Positions 24,178 through 42,289 of a DNA stretch of 64,000 bases are shown piece after piece. The position numbers and the translations under genes were made by a program. Below the pieces are notes generated by a model. It worked only from the letters and a program-made list of their open reading frames with translations. It was not told where the DNA came from and did not search any database. Each line of letters opens with the position of its first letter. The stretch's first letter is position 1. Source of the stretch: Lamellibrachia satsuma (lineage: Eukaryota; Annelida; Polychaeta; Sabellida; Siboglinidae); NCBI GenBank assembly GCA_033239005.1, contig BSQZ01000028.1, positions 4,856,911 through 4,920,910 on the forward strand, given 5' to 3'.

Positions 24178-24639
24178 GAGGAGGAATACCCAAAAGGAAC
24201 TCTAAGAATGTGTGGTTATCCGACTTAGGCCTTGAGAAAGATGGCGGATAACAAGAAGAACAAGAATACAGACAAGACAATGGAAAAGAACTATAGAAGC
24301 TTTTTGCTGATACGTGGAAGGTACTTATCTCATAGAGGGTTGATCGGGTACTGAAGGATTACAGTATGCTCACAGCCATGCGTCCCCATACAACCCGCGA
24401 CGGCTGTTAGTACACCCAAAGGACAAAGTAGAACATGAAGAACAGGGAAAACTAGTGTACGAAATATCACGTAAGGGTTGTGGTGCAGGATATACTGAAC
24501 AAAAGAAAGACGTGGAGAACGCGGCGAGAACAATACACGAGGAGCGGAAATAAACCGTCATAGAAGGAGAAGACACATGAAAGAAGGAGAAGACACGCCA
24601 AGGAAGGAGAAGACACGAGCAGCGGAGAGTTACGAGTTT

Positions 24640-24905
24640 CCACACGATGACGTCACCGTATTGACAAAGCCATCTTGTTAAAACAGGCGAAAGTTTCTGC
24701 AGGTATTACAAATGTTTGGATGTAGTAAGTAATAAGAACTTACATATTACAGGATATTGTCATTATAAATAACACGCTCCAGATGGTAAATGAACAATCG
24801 CAAATCGCAGATGGCAAACGAACCATTCGTGTAGCGAGCGTGCAGCCGTTTCCTATCTACCCAGTGTGCCGACCCTATCAAATAGGTTGGGGTAGGACTA
24901 ACGTC
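24640..24905. repeat. right arm of spacer inverted repeat
   Basis: Reverse complement of 15.74-16.0 kb: CGATGACGTCACCGTATTGA, CAAATCGCAGATGGCAAACG and the GACCCTATCAAATAGG area. 24.18-24.64 kb before it has no recognisable gene. Confidence 0.6.
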
Positions 24906-24939
24906 AAACATTGGCAATGAAAATTGTATTTATGTCCAG

Positions 24940-25440
24940 AATTGCATACTTTCTTCACCAATATCAATGAGAAAGTAAATTACGAATAGCAGTTTTATGC
25001 ATACCACCACACCGATACTTGGTACAAGCATTTAGGCCTTACACGTTGCTGCGGAAATAGTTTGTTCGGGTCAATCTGACCGAAACATTAACGAGACACA
25101 TTAATCAGCTTGAACACTGACTACACGTCGCTTTTAGTGCGTCTATAAAGCGGCTACGATGTTGCTTAGCTGGATACAATAACACCAATTGATTTACTGC
25201 AGTTGACGCACCTCAACTAAGTTAAATGTGGCACGCTGGAAAAACCAGAAACTCGTCTAAGTTTAGGGTCATTTCAGTAGGGAATATTTTATTACATTCC
25301 TATCTACAGTCTAATCACTTCAATAACTTTTCAAATTAGTAAAACGTGGATTAAATCACATTGTATGACGAACCACACGTCAGAATATCCTTTTCGTATG
25401 CAATACCAGAACATGTTAAAAGTAGTAGCAACACAATTAT
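24940..25440 (+). repeat. spacer element X, copy 4
   Basis: Same family as 17.32 kb: AATGAGAAAGTAAATTACG, AAATAGTTTGTTCGGG, AAAGCGGCTACGATG, AAATGTGGCACGCTGGAAAA. Symmetrical to copy 1 about the spacer centre. 25.44-25.95 kb beyond it is AT-rich with no gene seen. Confidence 0.6.
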
Positions 25441-26063
25441 ATTAAATTGATCAGCAATCAGGTTTTTGCACGGGAGAGCATCTAAGAATGTTTCTGTAAT
25501 GTTGCAATGCGTTGTGCACATATCATTCGAAAATATTCAATTATGTTAATTATTACATAAAAGAAGACTTCTATTGATTTTTGGGTAACTGAGTCAATAT
25601 AGTAGTCAAGAAAATGCGGTAACCAATGAATTGACAGAGTATTTAAATATATACTATATATAAATATATACTAATGCATTGTTGAGAACAACCTGAAGCT
25701 CTAAAACTCCTTTAAAACGACTTAATTTATTTATCCCATCGAATATCGGTTTAATTGATATTCAAACCTGTGCAATCGGTTTATTAAAACAGTACACAGG
25801 TAGGCCCTACTTTTGATAAATCATAGAAATAACTTACTATAATCGCTAAATGGAAAGTATGTAAAAATGGATATTAGATCGGTTCGATTTTTCGCGAAAT
25901 GATTCTGAAAGTAAGCGAAAAAAATCGAATTGAGGAAAATCTTAAATTAATGTCCTTGCTGGGTGGGTCTTAATTAGACCACTGCTTAGTATCGGCTCAT
26001 CATTTTGTCCAGCAGAAAGATGGATGCCATAAGATACAACTATGAGCCGTGGTGCACCTTTGA

Positions 26064-26101
26064 TTGACGTCACCGATGTTTGTCGTAAACCAACTCACGT
26101 G
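26064..26101 (+). promoter_or_regulatory. CRE and E-box upstream of copy B
   Basis: TGACGTCA at 26064-26071 and CACGTG at 26096-26101, both retained upstream of copy A in the same order. A shared CRE-E-box-TATA set over a duplicated promoter suggests constraint, though the whole flank is well conserved. Confidence 0.5.
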
Positions 26102-26126
26102 TCCACTGGTGCGTGTCGCTGCGGTG

Positions 26127-26134
26127 TATATAAG
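26127..26134 (+). promoter_or_regulatory. TATA box of copy B
   Basis: TATATAAG in GTGTATATAAGGCAG, 84 bp upstream of the ATG at 26211, leaving room for a short 5' UTR. Confidence 0.7.
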
Positions 26135-26210
26135 GCAGGGACGCGACGGCATTGGACAGGCAGCACTCGCTCGGCTGAAATTGTTCAGTGGTCGCCGAGT
26201 CAGAGACAAG

Positions 26211-32225
<6,015 letters not shown>

Positions 32226-32703
32226 ATCTCCACGAAACTACCAGTGCCTTCAATTGTTGAGCAGCCTTAAACTGTAAGAACAAGGCATTTTCACCGTGTA
32301 TTTCCGACAATACCTATAATTAAAACATGTTTAAACAGAAACACATAAATGTTGACGTTTTGATTTGTGTATTCACACAAATATCGTCCATACCACGTGA
32401 CCATAGAGGTCAACCAGCTGAATAGCCTCGATTATCCAGGTTCTGTGATGTGGCGCCACCGTGTGTCGCATACACGAAAACCTGAAGAGAGTGAACTTTA
32501 CAATGTGACGAATGTTACTAGTTACGCGGAATCTGGATAAACAATGAAATTGAATCTCCCGCTATAACTCACCAAATAAGAGCATTCGAACCAATTTATA
32601 CATCGATTATATCGACACACGTCAGTCAATAAAACAAAGCGGAGTTCATATTTAGTGTTTAAATTATGTAAATTACGAAATATGAGTCGATGTGACAGCA
32701 CCT
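32226..32703 (+). other. 3' flank of CILP copy B; uninterrupted counterpart of the LTR insertion site
   Basis: No gene. Downstream of the stop, AAGGCATTTTCACCGTG and CATACCACGTGACCATAGAG match the flanks of A and D. In A the LTR element sits exactly inside CCATAGAGG. An AATTAAA-type signal lies near 32318. The match to A fades near 32.66 kb. Confidence 0.65.
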
Positions 32704-33589
32704 TTAAAGGGGAACTGAAGCAATTTTGTGTTGTGCCGTATATTTAAATATATATTATCTAACTATGCATTAATGGTGACAGATACCTGCTAATGTGTGA
32801 GATAAACTGAAAAACTGATTTTGTTCGAGACAAAAATCGACAAAATACATCACTGCGTATCGCCATCTTGTTGTCGAAACGAGTGGTTTGAGTCGCGTAT
32901 ATCTAATCAATGTAAATTTTCGATTTTTTGCGATTTATTTCGTAAATAGGCATTCTGGAGCGAAAAAAAAGATATGGGTCTCTGTTATATATACAAGTGT
33001 TTACACACGTCAACAAAATAGCGTTTTTGTTCGTTCCAAATAAAAAAGTTAAAGAAATTACAACAAAACACACAAAAAATCGTCGAAAACGCCACACTTC
33101 TCGAACACACGAGACGCTAACCAACGAGAATATGCGATAACGGAATACCGGAACTATTTTTTACTTGTTGACAAGATGGATGCATCGCTTGTGACAGTTT
33201 TACCAGATCTGCTACTAGCGATTAGTGGTTTACTGAACTTCCGTAATAGTTTAGTCTATCTTTGGAGAAATGGAAACCACAGACGAAGAGTCTAGTTCGA
33301 CAGGCCACACGGAAACAACGGTTGACAGTCGTAAAGTGTCACCGAGTGTGCGAGTCACGCTCCAGACTCCAGGTCGGCTTCGCCTTTGTTGACGTTGGAT
33401 TCAGGAAAAATTACAACAGCGCTTTGACTATCAACGATTCCTGACTAGGTAATGTGATGTGGTGAACCTGTGGAAATTACGTCCTGATGTCTGCGCACGT
33501 TTACGTTGAGTCATCATGCTACGCCGAGGAAGCTACCATGCCTAGGGCTAGGCTATGCCTATGGCTATGCAGCACCGTGTGCCCGACCG

Positions 33590-33733
33590 CGTTGGTGCTT
33601 CCATCACCGTACGAAGGCGAAGACGATGTCGATGATTTTGTACTGATATGCACAAACAGAGCGGTGCTAGATGTTGGCCTGCTGTCATTGCATGATTTGC
33701 ATGCCGACTCATTGATTCGCCCTATAGCTAGCA
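33590..33733 (+). pseudogene. exon-like piece of a P2X7-ballast-domain-like transposon protein
   Basis: Reads DDVDDFVLICTNRAVLDVGL and LSLHDLHADSLIRPIASR, ending at a possible donor (CAG then GTCAGT). This order of residues is familiar from the P2X7 C-terminal (ballast-like) domains found in many invertebrate predicted proteins. No start codon or upstream exon could be fixed. Weak but specific-looking similarity; family call from memory of the domain's pattern. Confidence 0.35.
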
Positions 33734-34270
33734 GGTCAGTAATTCAATTGTTATCGAATCGTTGCCATTTTAATAATCATATTTTTTCTGCATATTTCTT
33801 TTACCTAGCCCGAGGGCGAGGTCCGAACTACAATGGCAATGCAAGCAGGCTCTTCTCTTTATTTTGTATATAATCTAATGAAGTGTACCGTGACTGTATT
33901 TTAATATTGTGTTTGATTTTGTGTTGAATAACATTGATGACAATAATAACATGAGGGTTTATTTAATTCATTATGTGAATATATATATATTCTTAGATGT
34001 TACCATAATTGTGATTGTAATACTGATTGTAATCATGACTACATTAGTAATTGTGATTGCAATAATTACTGTAATCATGATTACATTAATATTCGTACTT
34101 GTAATCACCCCTCTCTTTATAGCACACCACAACACCTTGTTGTTTGGTGCAATGTAATCATTTAAATAACAATAATTAACTACTGACAGTATTTAATGTT
34201 CACAGTTTTGCAACTATTATGGTAATTATGGAATTAGTGCTATCAACTAACCCTGACAAATTATATTTCA

Positions 34271-34345
34271 GGCTCAGGAAAGGCAAGACAAGTAATCCCA
34301 TCCTGCAATGTGGGAAGGATCTGTGATGTCTATTCTGATCCGAAT
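34271..34345 (+). pseudogene. second exon-like piece of the same protein
   Basis: After a TTTCAG acceptor, one frame reads SGKARQVIPSCNVGRICDVY then SDPN and a stop. The VIPSC-x-V-x-x-I-x-x-x-YPDP pattern normally follows the segment at 33.59-33.73 kb in P2X7-ballast-like proteins. The intervening aromatic stretch is missing and the frame shifts, so the gene is broken. Confidence 0.35.
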
Positions 34346-34677
34346 TGAATTGATGGAAAGTTTAGCTATGGAGATTGACCTGACACAGGTGAGTGTACTG
34401 ATAGTCTGATATAGACAAATTGTGAGGCACCCACAGTATGCAGCAGGTCGAAAAACAACCTGGAAAACTACAAAAATTCCCACTAAAATATTAATAACTG
34501 AATGATGTGAATGCCTCCTTATCCATATCCCACTTCTGTCAACAAAAATGTTACCTGCAGCATCTTGCACACACAATTTCATTTATATTGAGACCAACAT
34601 AAAATATACCAACAGTTTATTCACATAGAAAAACAATTACCAAAGAAATAAGGCTAACTAGAACGACTGAAACCATT

Positions 34678-34987
34678 GACTAAAAACAGTGACTTCTACC
34701 ACAGGGAAATACAACCTGGAACATGGATATCACAGTTACACACATCATTATTATGCCACAACATATCAAATATACTGGTAGTTTAGCTTAGGAAATAATT
34801 AATCTTTATAAAGCCAAGGCATTTAACTGTTTGACTAAAAACAGTGACTTCTACCACAGGGAAATACAACCTGGAACATGGATATCACAGTTACACACAT
34901 CATTATTATGCCACAACATATCAAATATACTGGTAGTTTAGCTTAGGAAATAATTAATCTTTATAAAGCCAAGGCATTTAACTGTTT
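34678..34987. repeat. 155-bp tandem duplication
   Basis: Two near-identical copies, starting GACTAAAAACAGTGACTTC at 34678 and again at 34833. Confidence 0.9.
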
Positions 34988-34989
34988 CA

Positions 34990-35480
34990 CCATCATCATC
35001 TGTACCAATGGCAATAGACTACTTGTTTTGATTGGACAGTAAATGTACACCAATCATGTGTAACAATATTACTTGTTCTGACTGACAGTAAACGTACACC
35101 AATCATGCATACCAATACACTACTTGTTCCTACCAACAGTAAATGTACACCAATGATCTCATTCTGGAATCTGCACCATTTCACTATGTTTTCTGACAGT
35201 AAATGTACACCAATCATGTGTATCCAATATACTACTTGTTCTGACTGAATCTACTACTTGTTCCTACCGACAGCAAATGTAAACCAAGCGTCTCATTCTC
35301 TACAAACTACACTACTTGTACTGACAGTAAATGTACACCAGTCATATGTATCAATACACTACTTGTTCTGACTGACAGTACTTGCACACCAACCATCTGT
35401 TCCAATAAACTACTGGCACTAAATATACACCAATACACTACTTATTCTGACTGATAGTACACATACACCTAACATATTCA
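34990..35480. repeat. degenerate repeat of ACTACTTGTTCTGACTGACAGT-type units
   Basis: About eight diverged units, spaced roughly 50-70 bp, each combining CTACTTGTTC and a GACAGTAAATGTACACCAA core. No coding signal. The adjoining 35.5-36.8 kb has no recognisable gene. Confidence 0.7.
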
Positions 35481-36600
35481 ATTCACCTTTCACTTATCCA
35501 GGGGTAGAAATCAGCACCCTTTCCTCTGACAGACACCCCAGTATCCGAAAGACCTTGGCTGATAGATCAGACATGAGTACAACCTGTGTCACAGTTTATG
35601 GCTGTTTGGTGTGTGGCAAGTGCAGAAAAGTGACATAAGTTTTTCTCACGAATGACAAACTTCTTCTCTTTCTCATAGGTGTCGGAGCTGCTTGAGTCAC
35701 CCTCGGTTATGTCGCTGTTATCACATAGTGTGCATCATCTGCACCAATGTCTTTGTTCTCACTGAATCTGATGGAAGCTTCACATAGGAGTAGTTCATTG
35801 GTGCAATAATGTCATCCGTGACTACAGCAGTATTCGCAAAGTGTCGCACTTGAAATATCATTACCGGATCGATTTGCATTTCAGCATCAGTTGTATGTGG
35901 TGCCACAGCAGTAGTAGCAGTGATGGCACTAAAGGTGACATCCGTAATGTAAAGATTGACGGCATCACCCGTAGCGCTGGATGCTTCAAAACTAGTATCT
36001 GTACTTGTACGAACCAATGGTGAATCCTTCATCTGAAAAGGTTACACATACGGTGACTTGAAAATTTTACAAAATTCATCTTTTGCATAATAAAAGTGAA
36101 TCACAATGTGAGAAACTTTCCCTTGTATATATTATTTTTAGAATATAAGAGTGCCAGTGTCATATAGAAAGTATAAAGTAATCAACCACAGGGAAAAGCA
36201 TTTTCCCTATGGAGCCATGTTAATTCAACCAATGGGTCTTTCACTGATCTCTTAATGTTTTTAATGAATCTGTTTGGTCAGTTTGATGAATGCCACTGGT
36301 AACATAACCAAACGCATGTAACCAAAATTGTAGCATCTTAGCTCAAATGTGCATTATATTATCTAATAAACATTCCACTGTTTTCAATGGGCCAGGGAGG
36401 TCAAAATTCTATAAGGGGTCCAAATTCCATAACAAAATATGGACCCATAGGTTCACTTTCTATGGGGTTCCTTATTTTATATCTGACACTCGAGTTAGAT
36501 AACATAATGCATGAATATTGTTATTGGACCAAATGCAGATCTATGTTTGTGACATCTTTATCTTATAAATGCTGCACGCACACACATACCTGCCCACACG

Positions 36601-36631
<31 letters not shown>

Positions 36632-36803
36632 ATATGTGTATATATGTATATATATAATTATTAGGTATTATACTGAAAGCATCTGCTAGATAGTATGGTG
36701 CATGGACAAAAGCCCCACAGACATAAGCTTGTTTCAATTCAATTATACTGTTCATGACTGTTGCTGTAGTACACAGAGACAAGATATTGTCATGAATATA
36801 CTT

Positions 36804-39584
36804 CAGGCATGTGGTCAATTCCATTCCGGAATTGGAACTGGCCCTCAATTCCAGTTCCGGAATTGGAATTGACTTAAATTTTTTTTTTATTGGAATTTTT
36901 TTTTTCAAAAATTTATTTTTTGGGAATTGGAAGTGATTTTGTTGGAATTATTGACTTGATACTGTTAATATTTACCCTTATATTTATTTATATTACTTTT
37001 ATCATATTTGTCTGCTATTAGCATGTCACCCTGAATCTGATAACAGCCAGGAAGTTGTCAACCTTACAGCATAGACACTGTCTATCTGGTATTGAAACAT
37101 TGTGACCAAGAACAATATAATCAAGCATTTGCATCAAAAAGAGATATGCCCTTATCAGATATCTGTCAGTTCTATTTTTAAACATATTCACACTACTAGC
37201 ATTAACACAATCATTTGGCAGTTTGTTCCATTCATTTATCACCCTCTGTGAGAAAGAGTAGTTTCTCATGTCCAACCTACACTGCTCCTTAACTAATGCT
37301 GCTTTGTGTCCTCTGGTTCTACTGCCTTCTTTAAGTTTGAAGAACATATTCCTATCAACATCCTCATAATCGTTCACTATCTTAAACACTTCTATTTGGT
37401 CTCCTCTTAGTCTCCTGGTCTCTAGTGTTGTCAAACCACATTGTAATAAGCGACTTTCGTAACTAAGGTCTCTTAATTCTGGAATCATTTTAGTTGCTCT
37501 TCGTTGTATTCTTTCTAGCTTATCTATGTCTTTTTTTACGATATGGCCTTCATGCTTGAATACAATATTCCAAATGTGGTCTAACTATTGCTTTGTACAG
37601 GAGTACAATTAGATGTTTCTCCTTATACGTGATAGTTCTCCTAATTAGCCCTAGAAATTGATTTCCTTTCGAAGCAGCAATCCCACATTGCTCTGAAACT
37701 TTCATGTCAGCATTAAATGTTACTCCTAAATCCTTTTCTTGTGTGGTTCTACCTAGTACAGCATCCCTCATTTTATATTCCTCGTCCATATTTCCATGTC
37801 CTATGTGTATACATTTACACTTCCCAAAATTGAATAACATTTGCCATTTTTCTGACCATTTAACAATTTTTTCTAGATCATCCTGTAAACTTTGTTTATC
37901 TGTATCATTAGTAACCTTTCTGAATACTTTTGTGTCATCTGCAAATTTGAGTACTTTGCTAGATATGTCATCCTCCAAATCATTTATATATATATATTAA
38001 AAACAGTATAGGGCCTAATACTGCTCCCTGTGGTACCCCTCTCAAAACAGATTTCCAGTTTGAAATCTCACCATCTACTATTACTCTCTGTCTTCTGTGT
38101 GTAAGCCACTTTTCTATCCAGTTGATTACATAATTGCCTATACCATGGGCTTTTAGTTTAAGTAACAATCTTTGATGTGGCACTTTATCGAAAGCTTTCT
38201 GAAAATCTAAGTAGACAACTGGTGACCCGTCATCTACCCACTTTGTAATTTCTTCTAAAAACATAAGAAATTGGTTAGACATGACCTTGCTTTTAGGAAG
38301 CCTACCCCACTTGAATGCAGCCCCTTGTTTATCCAAGCCTAATGTTCAGCCCACAAGTTTCCCATAATAAACATGTCACTGGTCATCTGTACAATGCTGT
38401 TACATGTGGCTGTAGGGTTTGCCCTTTGTAGTAATTAAAAATGTCCCCATGGAGAATACATGTTGGAGATTAGGATGTTGAAGACTCAAACTTTCCAGTA
38501 AATTTATGATACCACCACTGATAGCGATATAAATCTGACTCCTAGCATATTTGCTCCCCGGACATCTGCCCCTTTTTTCTATGATAGTTGACAAGTGAAA
38601 ATCAGTTTGCAGTTTTATCATTATTGCTACAATAACATAACATTCAATGACAAGTCAAAGTCACTTTAGCCTAATGCAATGGCCCTATCCCCTGGAGTGT
38701 GTATGAGATGTTCTTGTCACCAGTTGTCTTCCAGGTATCATTGATAGTCAGATCAGTGGTGGAAGATGGGTTCTTGGGGTGATGCTTCCACAAACAGTGG
38801 TGGACAGTAACGAGTCAGAGATCAGCTGGTTTGGAGTGCCCCTGGTATTAGCTGCCTTAGTTTTCAGGTCCTCACCGACCTTGGCAGCTTCTATCGGTGC
38901 CATGTCACCATCATGGGTGCAGGCAGTCTTGTTGATCGCATTCTGGATCTGGAGATCAGATCAGTGACCACAGCACCCTTGCATGATCAGGATCGACGCT
39001 GGCTTCACTCCCATTGAAGAGTAATCTTGTTGGTCCCCCTTCTTGGTGTAGGAATGACACTCAAAACATAGCTTCTGACCTCCTCAGATGCTAGTAGTAA
39101 TTTCCATGGTGAAGTTATAAGTGAATTCTGACAACTCTGGCTTGTGCATCCAGTTTTATAGGAAAATGGAGTCACTCCAACTCTCCATGGTAAATGCAAT
39201 TCAAAAGAAACCTTGTTGAGATGGCTTCTTTCAAATATCCTCAATTGTCCTAACAGGTCCAGGTCCTAATGTCACTGGCTTCTTCCACAATTGCAATAAA
39301 GATAATCCTTTGATTACAGGTTCACCTCCAACTATATAAAGTAATTTACTTGGCTGATCTGGCACAAAGAACATTAATTGCAATTAGGGTAATATATATC
39401 TTGAATTCATGTTCAGAAATAAAAAATAAGTTAAAAAAACATTTCTTAAAAAACTTACAAATAATCCAGAGGCTACGGACAGGGGGCAAATGTCCAGATT
39501 TTGAATAAGGCAAGGGGCTAATGTCTGGGGGGGCAAGTGACAAAGGGGCAAATGTCCGGGAGGGGGGCAAATGACCTGGACTTG

Positions 39585-39618
<34 letters not shown>

Positions 39619-39813
39619 ATTTAACGAACAATAATTTTGTAATCATATCTAATTAAATATGATTGTGCACACGTGACAAATAAAACTGTTAAAACGAATT
39701 GGATTTGAATTTTTCTTTAGCCTAGGATTTTAACAGTTGGAATTGATTTTTTGCAAGGCGGAATTAGAAATGATTTTTTGGAATTGACAAAACAGAATTG
39801 ACCCCCATGCCTG
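36804..39813. mobile_element. hAT-like DNA transposon with 8-bp target duplication
   Basis: Left end CAGGCATGTGGTCAATTCC, right end GAATTGACCCCCATGCCTG: inverted termini. Flanks are ATATACTT (36796-36803) and ATAGACTT (39814-39821), an 8-bp duplication with one mismatch, as hAT transposases make. GGAATTGG-type subterminal repeats occur near both ends. No transposase is visible; it is interrupted by a LINE. Another pair of inverted motifs (GCTCCCCGGACATCTGCCCC near 38.55 kb, GGGGCAAATGTCCGGGAG near 39.54 kb) suggests a further nested small element. Confidence 0.65.
36985..38345 (-). mobile_element. CR1-like LINE fragment, copy 2
   Basis: Minus strand, same family as copy 1. Visible are VYLDFQKAFDKVPHQRLLLK, GVPQGAVLGPILFLIYI, KFADDTKVFRKV (catalytic FADD intact), MLFNFGKCKCIHIGHGN, HLEYCIQA and EWNKLPNDCVN. 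Frames break near 37980 and 37545. 5' truncated at about 38345. Its 3' tail after IRFRVTC differs from copies 1 and 4. It is nested inside the hAT-like element. Confidence 0.85.
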
Positions 39814-40882
39814 ATAGACTTCCTTCATATGTATAGCTTGTACTAATACTATTGTGGGTTGCCGATAGTTGCCCCCTCCCCCCACGATATTCATTACAGT
39901 GTTATCAGTCGACTCAGAATAAAATGTAATTAATACATCTCTTTATGAACTTCCGGTTATTACATGTGGGGTTTAATCTGATCAATAAAGCAAATTAATT
40001 TTATATAATTTTGCCTTATTGTCAAGTCACAAGAATTCAGACAGAAATTGTAAAGTGTCATTATAGAAAGCAGACATGTAATCTGACAGTGTTCAACTGG
40101 GTAGATGACGATGCCTTAGTTAGTTTCCTCTCCAGCTAGACATTGCATGGGTGAAATACATTTTATTAAATATTTAAATACTTTTAAAAAGTTTGTGTAA
40201 CTGCATTTGCACTTAATCACAATGAAAGTATTTGTATATTTAAATATTTCCATAAAGAATTTGAAATGTAAACAGCAACAGCAGGCTTCTGTTGCGCTAT
40301 AGTCTATACTGTCTTTTGGTGTGTTTCTCCCATGCATCTACCCCCTTAGGCTTAGCCTAACGCTTGCTGCTTGGTCTCTAGGCATTTAAAACACTGGAGT
40401 ATGAGACTTATTATGACTGTCAATAAATAATATCAAATCATTTTCTTGAATAATTTTTCCTAGTACATACGCCATGGCCCATGTTATAAGGCTGCAGTAT
40501 ATCCTGTAGCACTTACTGAGTTATTGTTATTGTTTTGAGTACGGCCACGTATTGACGGTACGTCTGATCACGTCGAAAATAAATCGGCGGATAGGAAAAC
40601 ACTCGTAATTATATCAAACTATTAACAGTTACTCGCACTTTATTGTATTCATACATTTCGATTTACTGTGGGTTATATATATGCTGACGTTGATGCACAG
40701 CTGTGCTTATTGGGGTGGAACTATATTGTAATCGTAGTGATAAGTCACAATGGTAACGGTAATCCAATTTACTAACCTGGTTTCTGCTCGTCGCTTCCTG
40801 CGCATCGCTCTGCCCTTTGATATCTGACGTTTCCTTGTCGCAGAATAGTCTGTAGATGCATGGTCATATGCGGAAAAAAAAT

Positions 40883-41149
40883 CTAAGATGGAACGGTGTC
40901 TTTGACCAAGAATGACATCTTGATGCTCTCCGTCTGTCCATGCTCATCACAGTCTTTTGTCGGAAAAGTGGTCACTCGCAGTGCCTGCGGCTGGCGGACA
41001 CGGCAATTTCCGCATTTGCAACCACCTTTTCCGCTGCAAATTCTTCCTCGGAAGTCGATCAAAAGTTTTTTCCTTGCATTTGTAGTACTAGTTGATATAT
41101 CCAGGAGCCATCCAGTGTACACCAGTTTTCTTTTTATTCGATTTTCCAT
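40883..41149 (-). CDS. hypothetical 88-residue ORF near the right end of the TTAA element
   Basis: ATG at 41149, just inside the terminal repeat. It contains a cysteine cluster CSGKGGCKCGNCRV. A CxCGxC cluster is also a feature of P2X7-ballast-type domains, consistent with the pieces at the other end, but orientation is opposite and the link is speculative. May be non-coding. Confidence 0.25.
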   Translation of the reverse strand: MENRIKRKLVYTGWLLDISTSTTNARKKLLIDFRGRICSGKGGCKCGNCRVRQPQALRVTTFPTKDCDEHGQTESIKMSFLVKDTVPS

Positions 41150-41400
41150 GCGTTTCGGCCGTTTTTCCGAGAGGTTTTTACTGTGTGAACGCCGTGCCAG
41201 GAGCTCGTACTCAAACCACTCTGCCGCTGAGCCCCCCGCAGAGCAATATGGCGCCGCCCAGCGAAGATAATGGCAAAGTTTAAAAGGATATTACAAAATT
41301 ACCGTGGCGTTGCGCCCATCATATAAGGGTGATATATACTGTAAATGGTATGTTATTATGTTTGGGCTATGGTTGTTCGAGTGCTTCACCCCCCCTTTAA

Positions 41401-42285
41401 CTTCCTAGTGAAGTTCGACTGTTTGGGTACAGACGATGCCCCATAGAGTGACCTCATCAGAAGAAACGTAAACTTTGAGTTAGGGTTTTATAAAAAACAG
41501 TTATAGTCTTAACAATAACAATTACATTACCTCTTGATAGTTGTGACATGAATATGTGTCACAGGTTTAGTAAAAAGACGGTAATTATACGAAAGTACTC
41601 GTCCATTAGAGGAAAATGAATTAATGGAAGAAATTATTTGTTCACCTTGTAAATGCAAATGTCATGACTATTTTTTTAAAGAGTTGACAAATGTCTGACT
41701 GGCGTTCTACATTGGTACGGTAAGCAATTGTATCATAGAATCATACGTCACCTCGGAAATACGCTACGTCTCATGAATCTTTAAGCAGCTACAAGTAATC
41801 CTAGGCCTACTATTCATGAACAGCCTTACGCATTAAGAACAAGGCATTTTCACCATGCATTTCCAATAATACCTATAATTTTCGTGTGTGTATTAATGTA
41901 ACTATCGTCAATACCACGTGATAAACCAGCTGAATAGCTTCGATTATCCAGGATCTGTGATGTGGCGCCACCGTGTGTCGCATACACAAGAACCCGAAGA
42001 GAGTGAACTTTACAATGTGACGAAAGTTACTAGTTACCCGGAATCTAAATAAACATTGAAATTGAATCTCCCGCTATAACTCACCAAAGAGCATGTCATT
42101 CGGATTAACTTTAAACATCGATTATATTGACACACGTCACACAATAAAAAAACGGAGTTGATATTATTTTAGTGTTTAAAAAAGCTGCGATTCGAAATGT
42201 GTTGTGTAAAACTATTACAAACTGATTTTCGTTTTCCAAAACACATATAGGATATGTACCATTACATTACACGTAAAACAGGCTA
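41401..42285 (+). pseudogene. CILP-like remnant, copy D (end of last exon plus 3' flank)
   Basis: Begins in the last CILP exon: CTTCCTAGTGAAGTTCGACTG corresponds to the FNFLVKFDC end of the protein, then GATGCCCCATAG with the same stop as copy A. The following 850 bp track the 3' flank of A, B and C, through TAACTCACCAAAGAGCATG, to the 21-bp minisatellite. Nothing upstream of the exon fragment survives because the TTAA element abuts it. Confidence 0.75.
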
Positions 42286-42289
42286 TGTC

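Larger units (their letters stand above)
32708..41396. mobile_element. TTAA-flanked DNA transposon, 8.7 kb, with nested insertions
   Basis: Left end TTAA (32704-32707) then AGGGGAACTGAAGCA. Right end, read inward on the minus strand, TTAA (41397-41400) then AGGGGGGTGAAGCA. Further in, both ends carry CGCCATCTTG or CGCCATATTG and then GAGTGGTTTGAGT in the same order (32.87-32.89 kb and 41.25-41.20 kb), so the terminal inverted repeats are about 190 bp and degraded. TTAA target duplication is typical of piggyBac and Kolobok elements; the AGGG start suggests Kolobok-like, inferred. Inside are two exon-like pieces of a P2X7-ballast-type protein (33.59 and 34.27 kb), a minus-strand ORF at the right end, tandem repeats and a nested hAT-like element. 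The right TTAA lies in a relic of the last CILP exon (copy D). Confidence 0.55.

Noticed and set aside
33487..33873. 128-codon ORF taken as one protein
   Set aside because: Only the middle part resembles a known domain; it reads past a likely splice donor at 33734 and its N-terminal part looks non-coding.
40896..41270. 124-codon plus-strand ORF at the right end of the TTAA element
   Set aside because: Overlaps the terminal inverted repeat and antisense to a better-looking cysteine-containing frame; no homology recognised.
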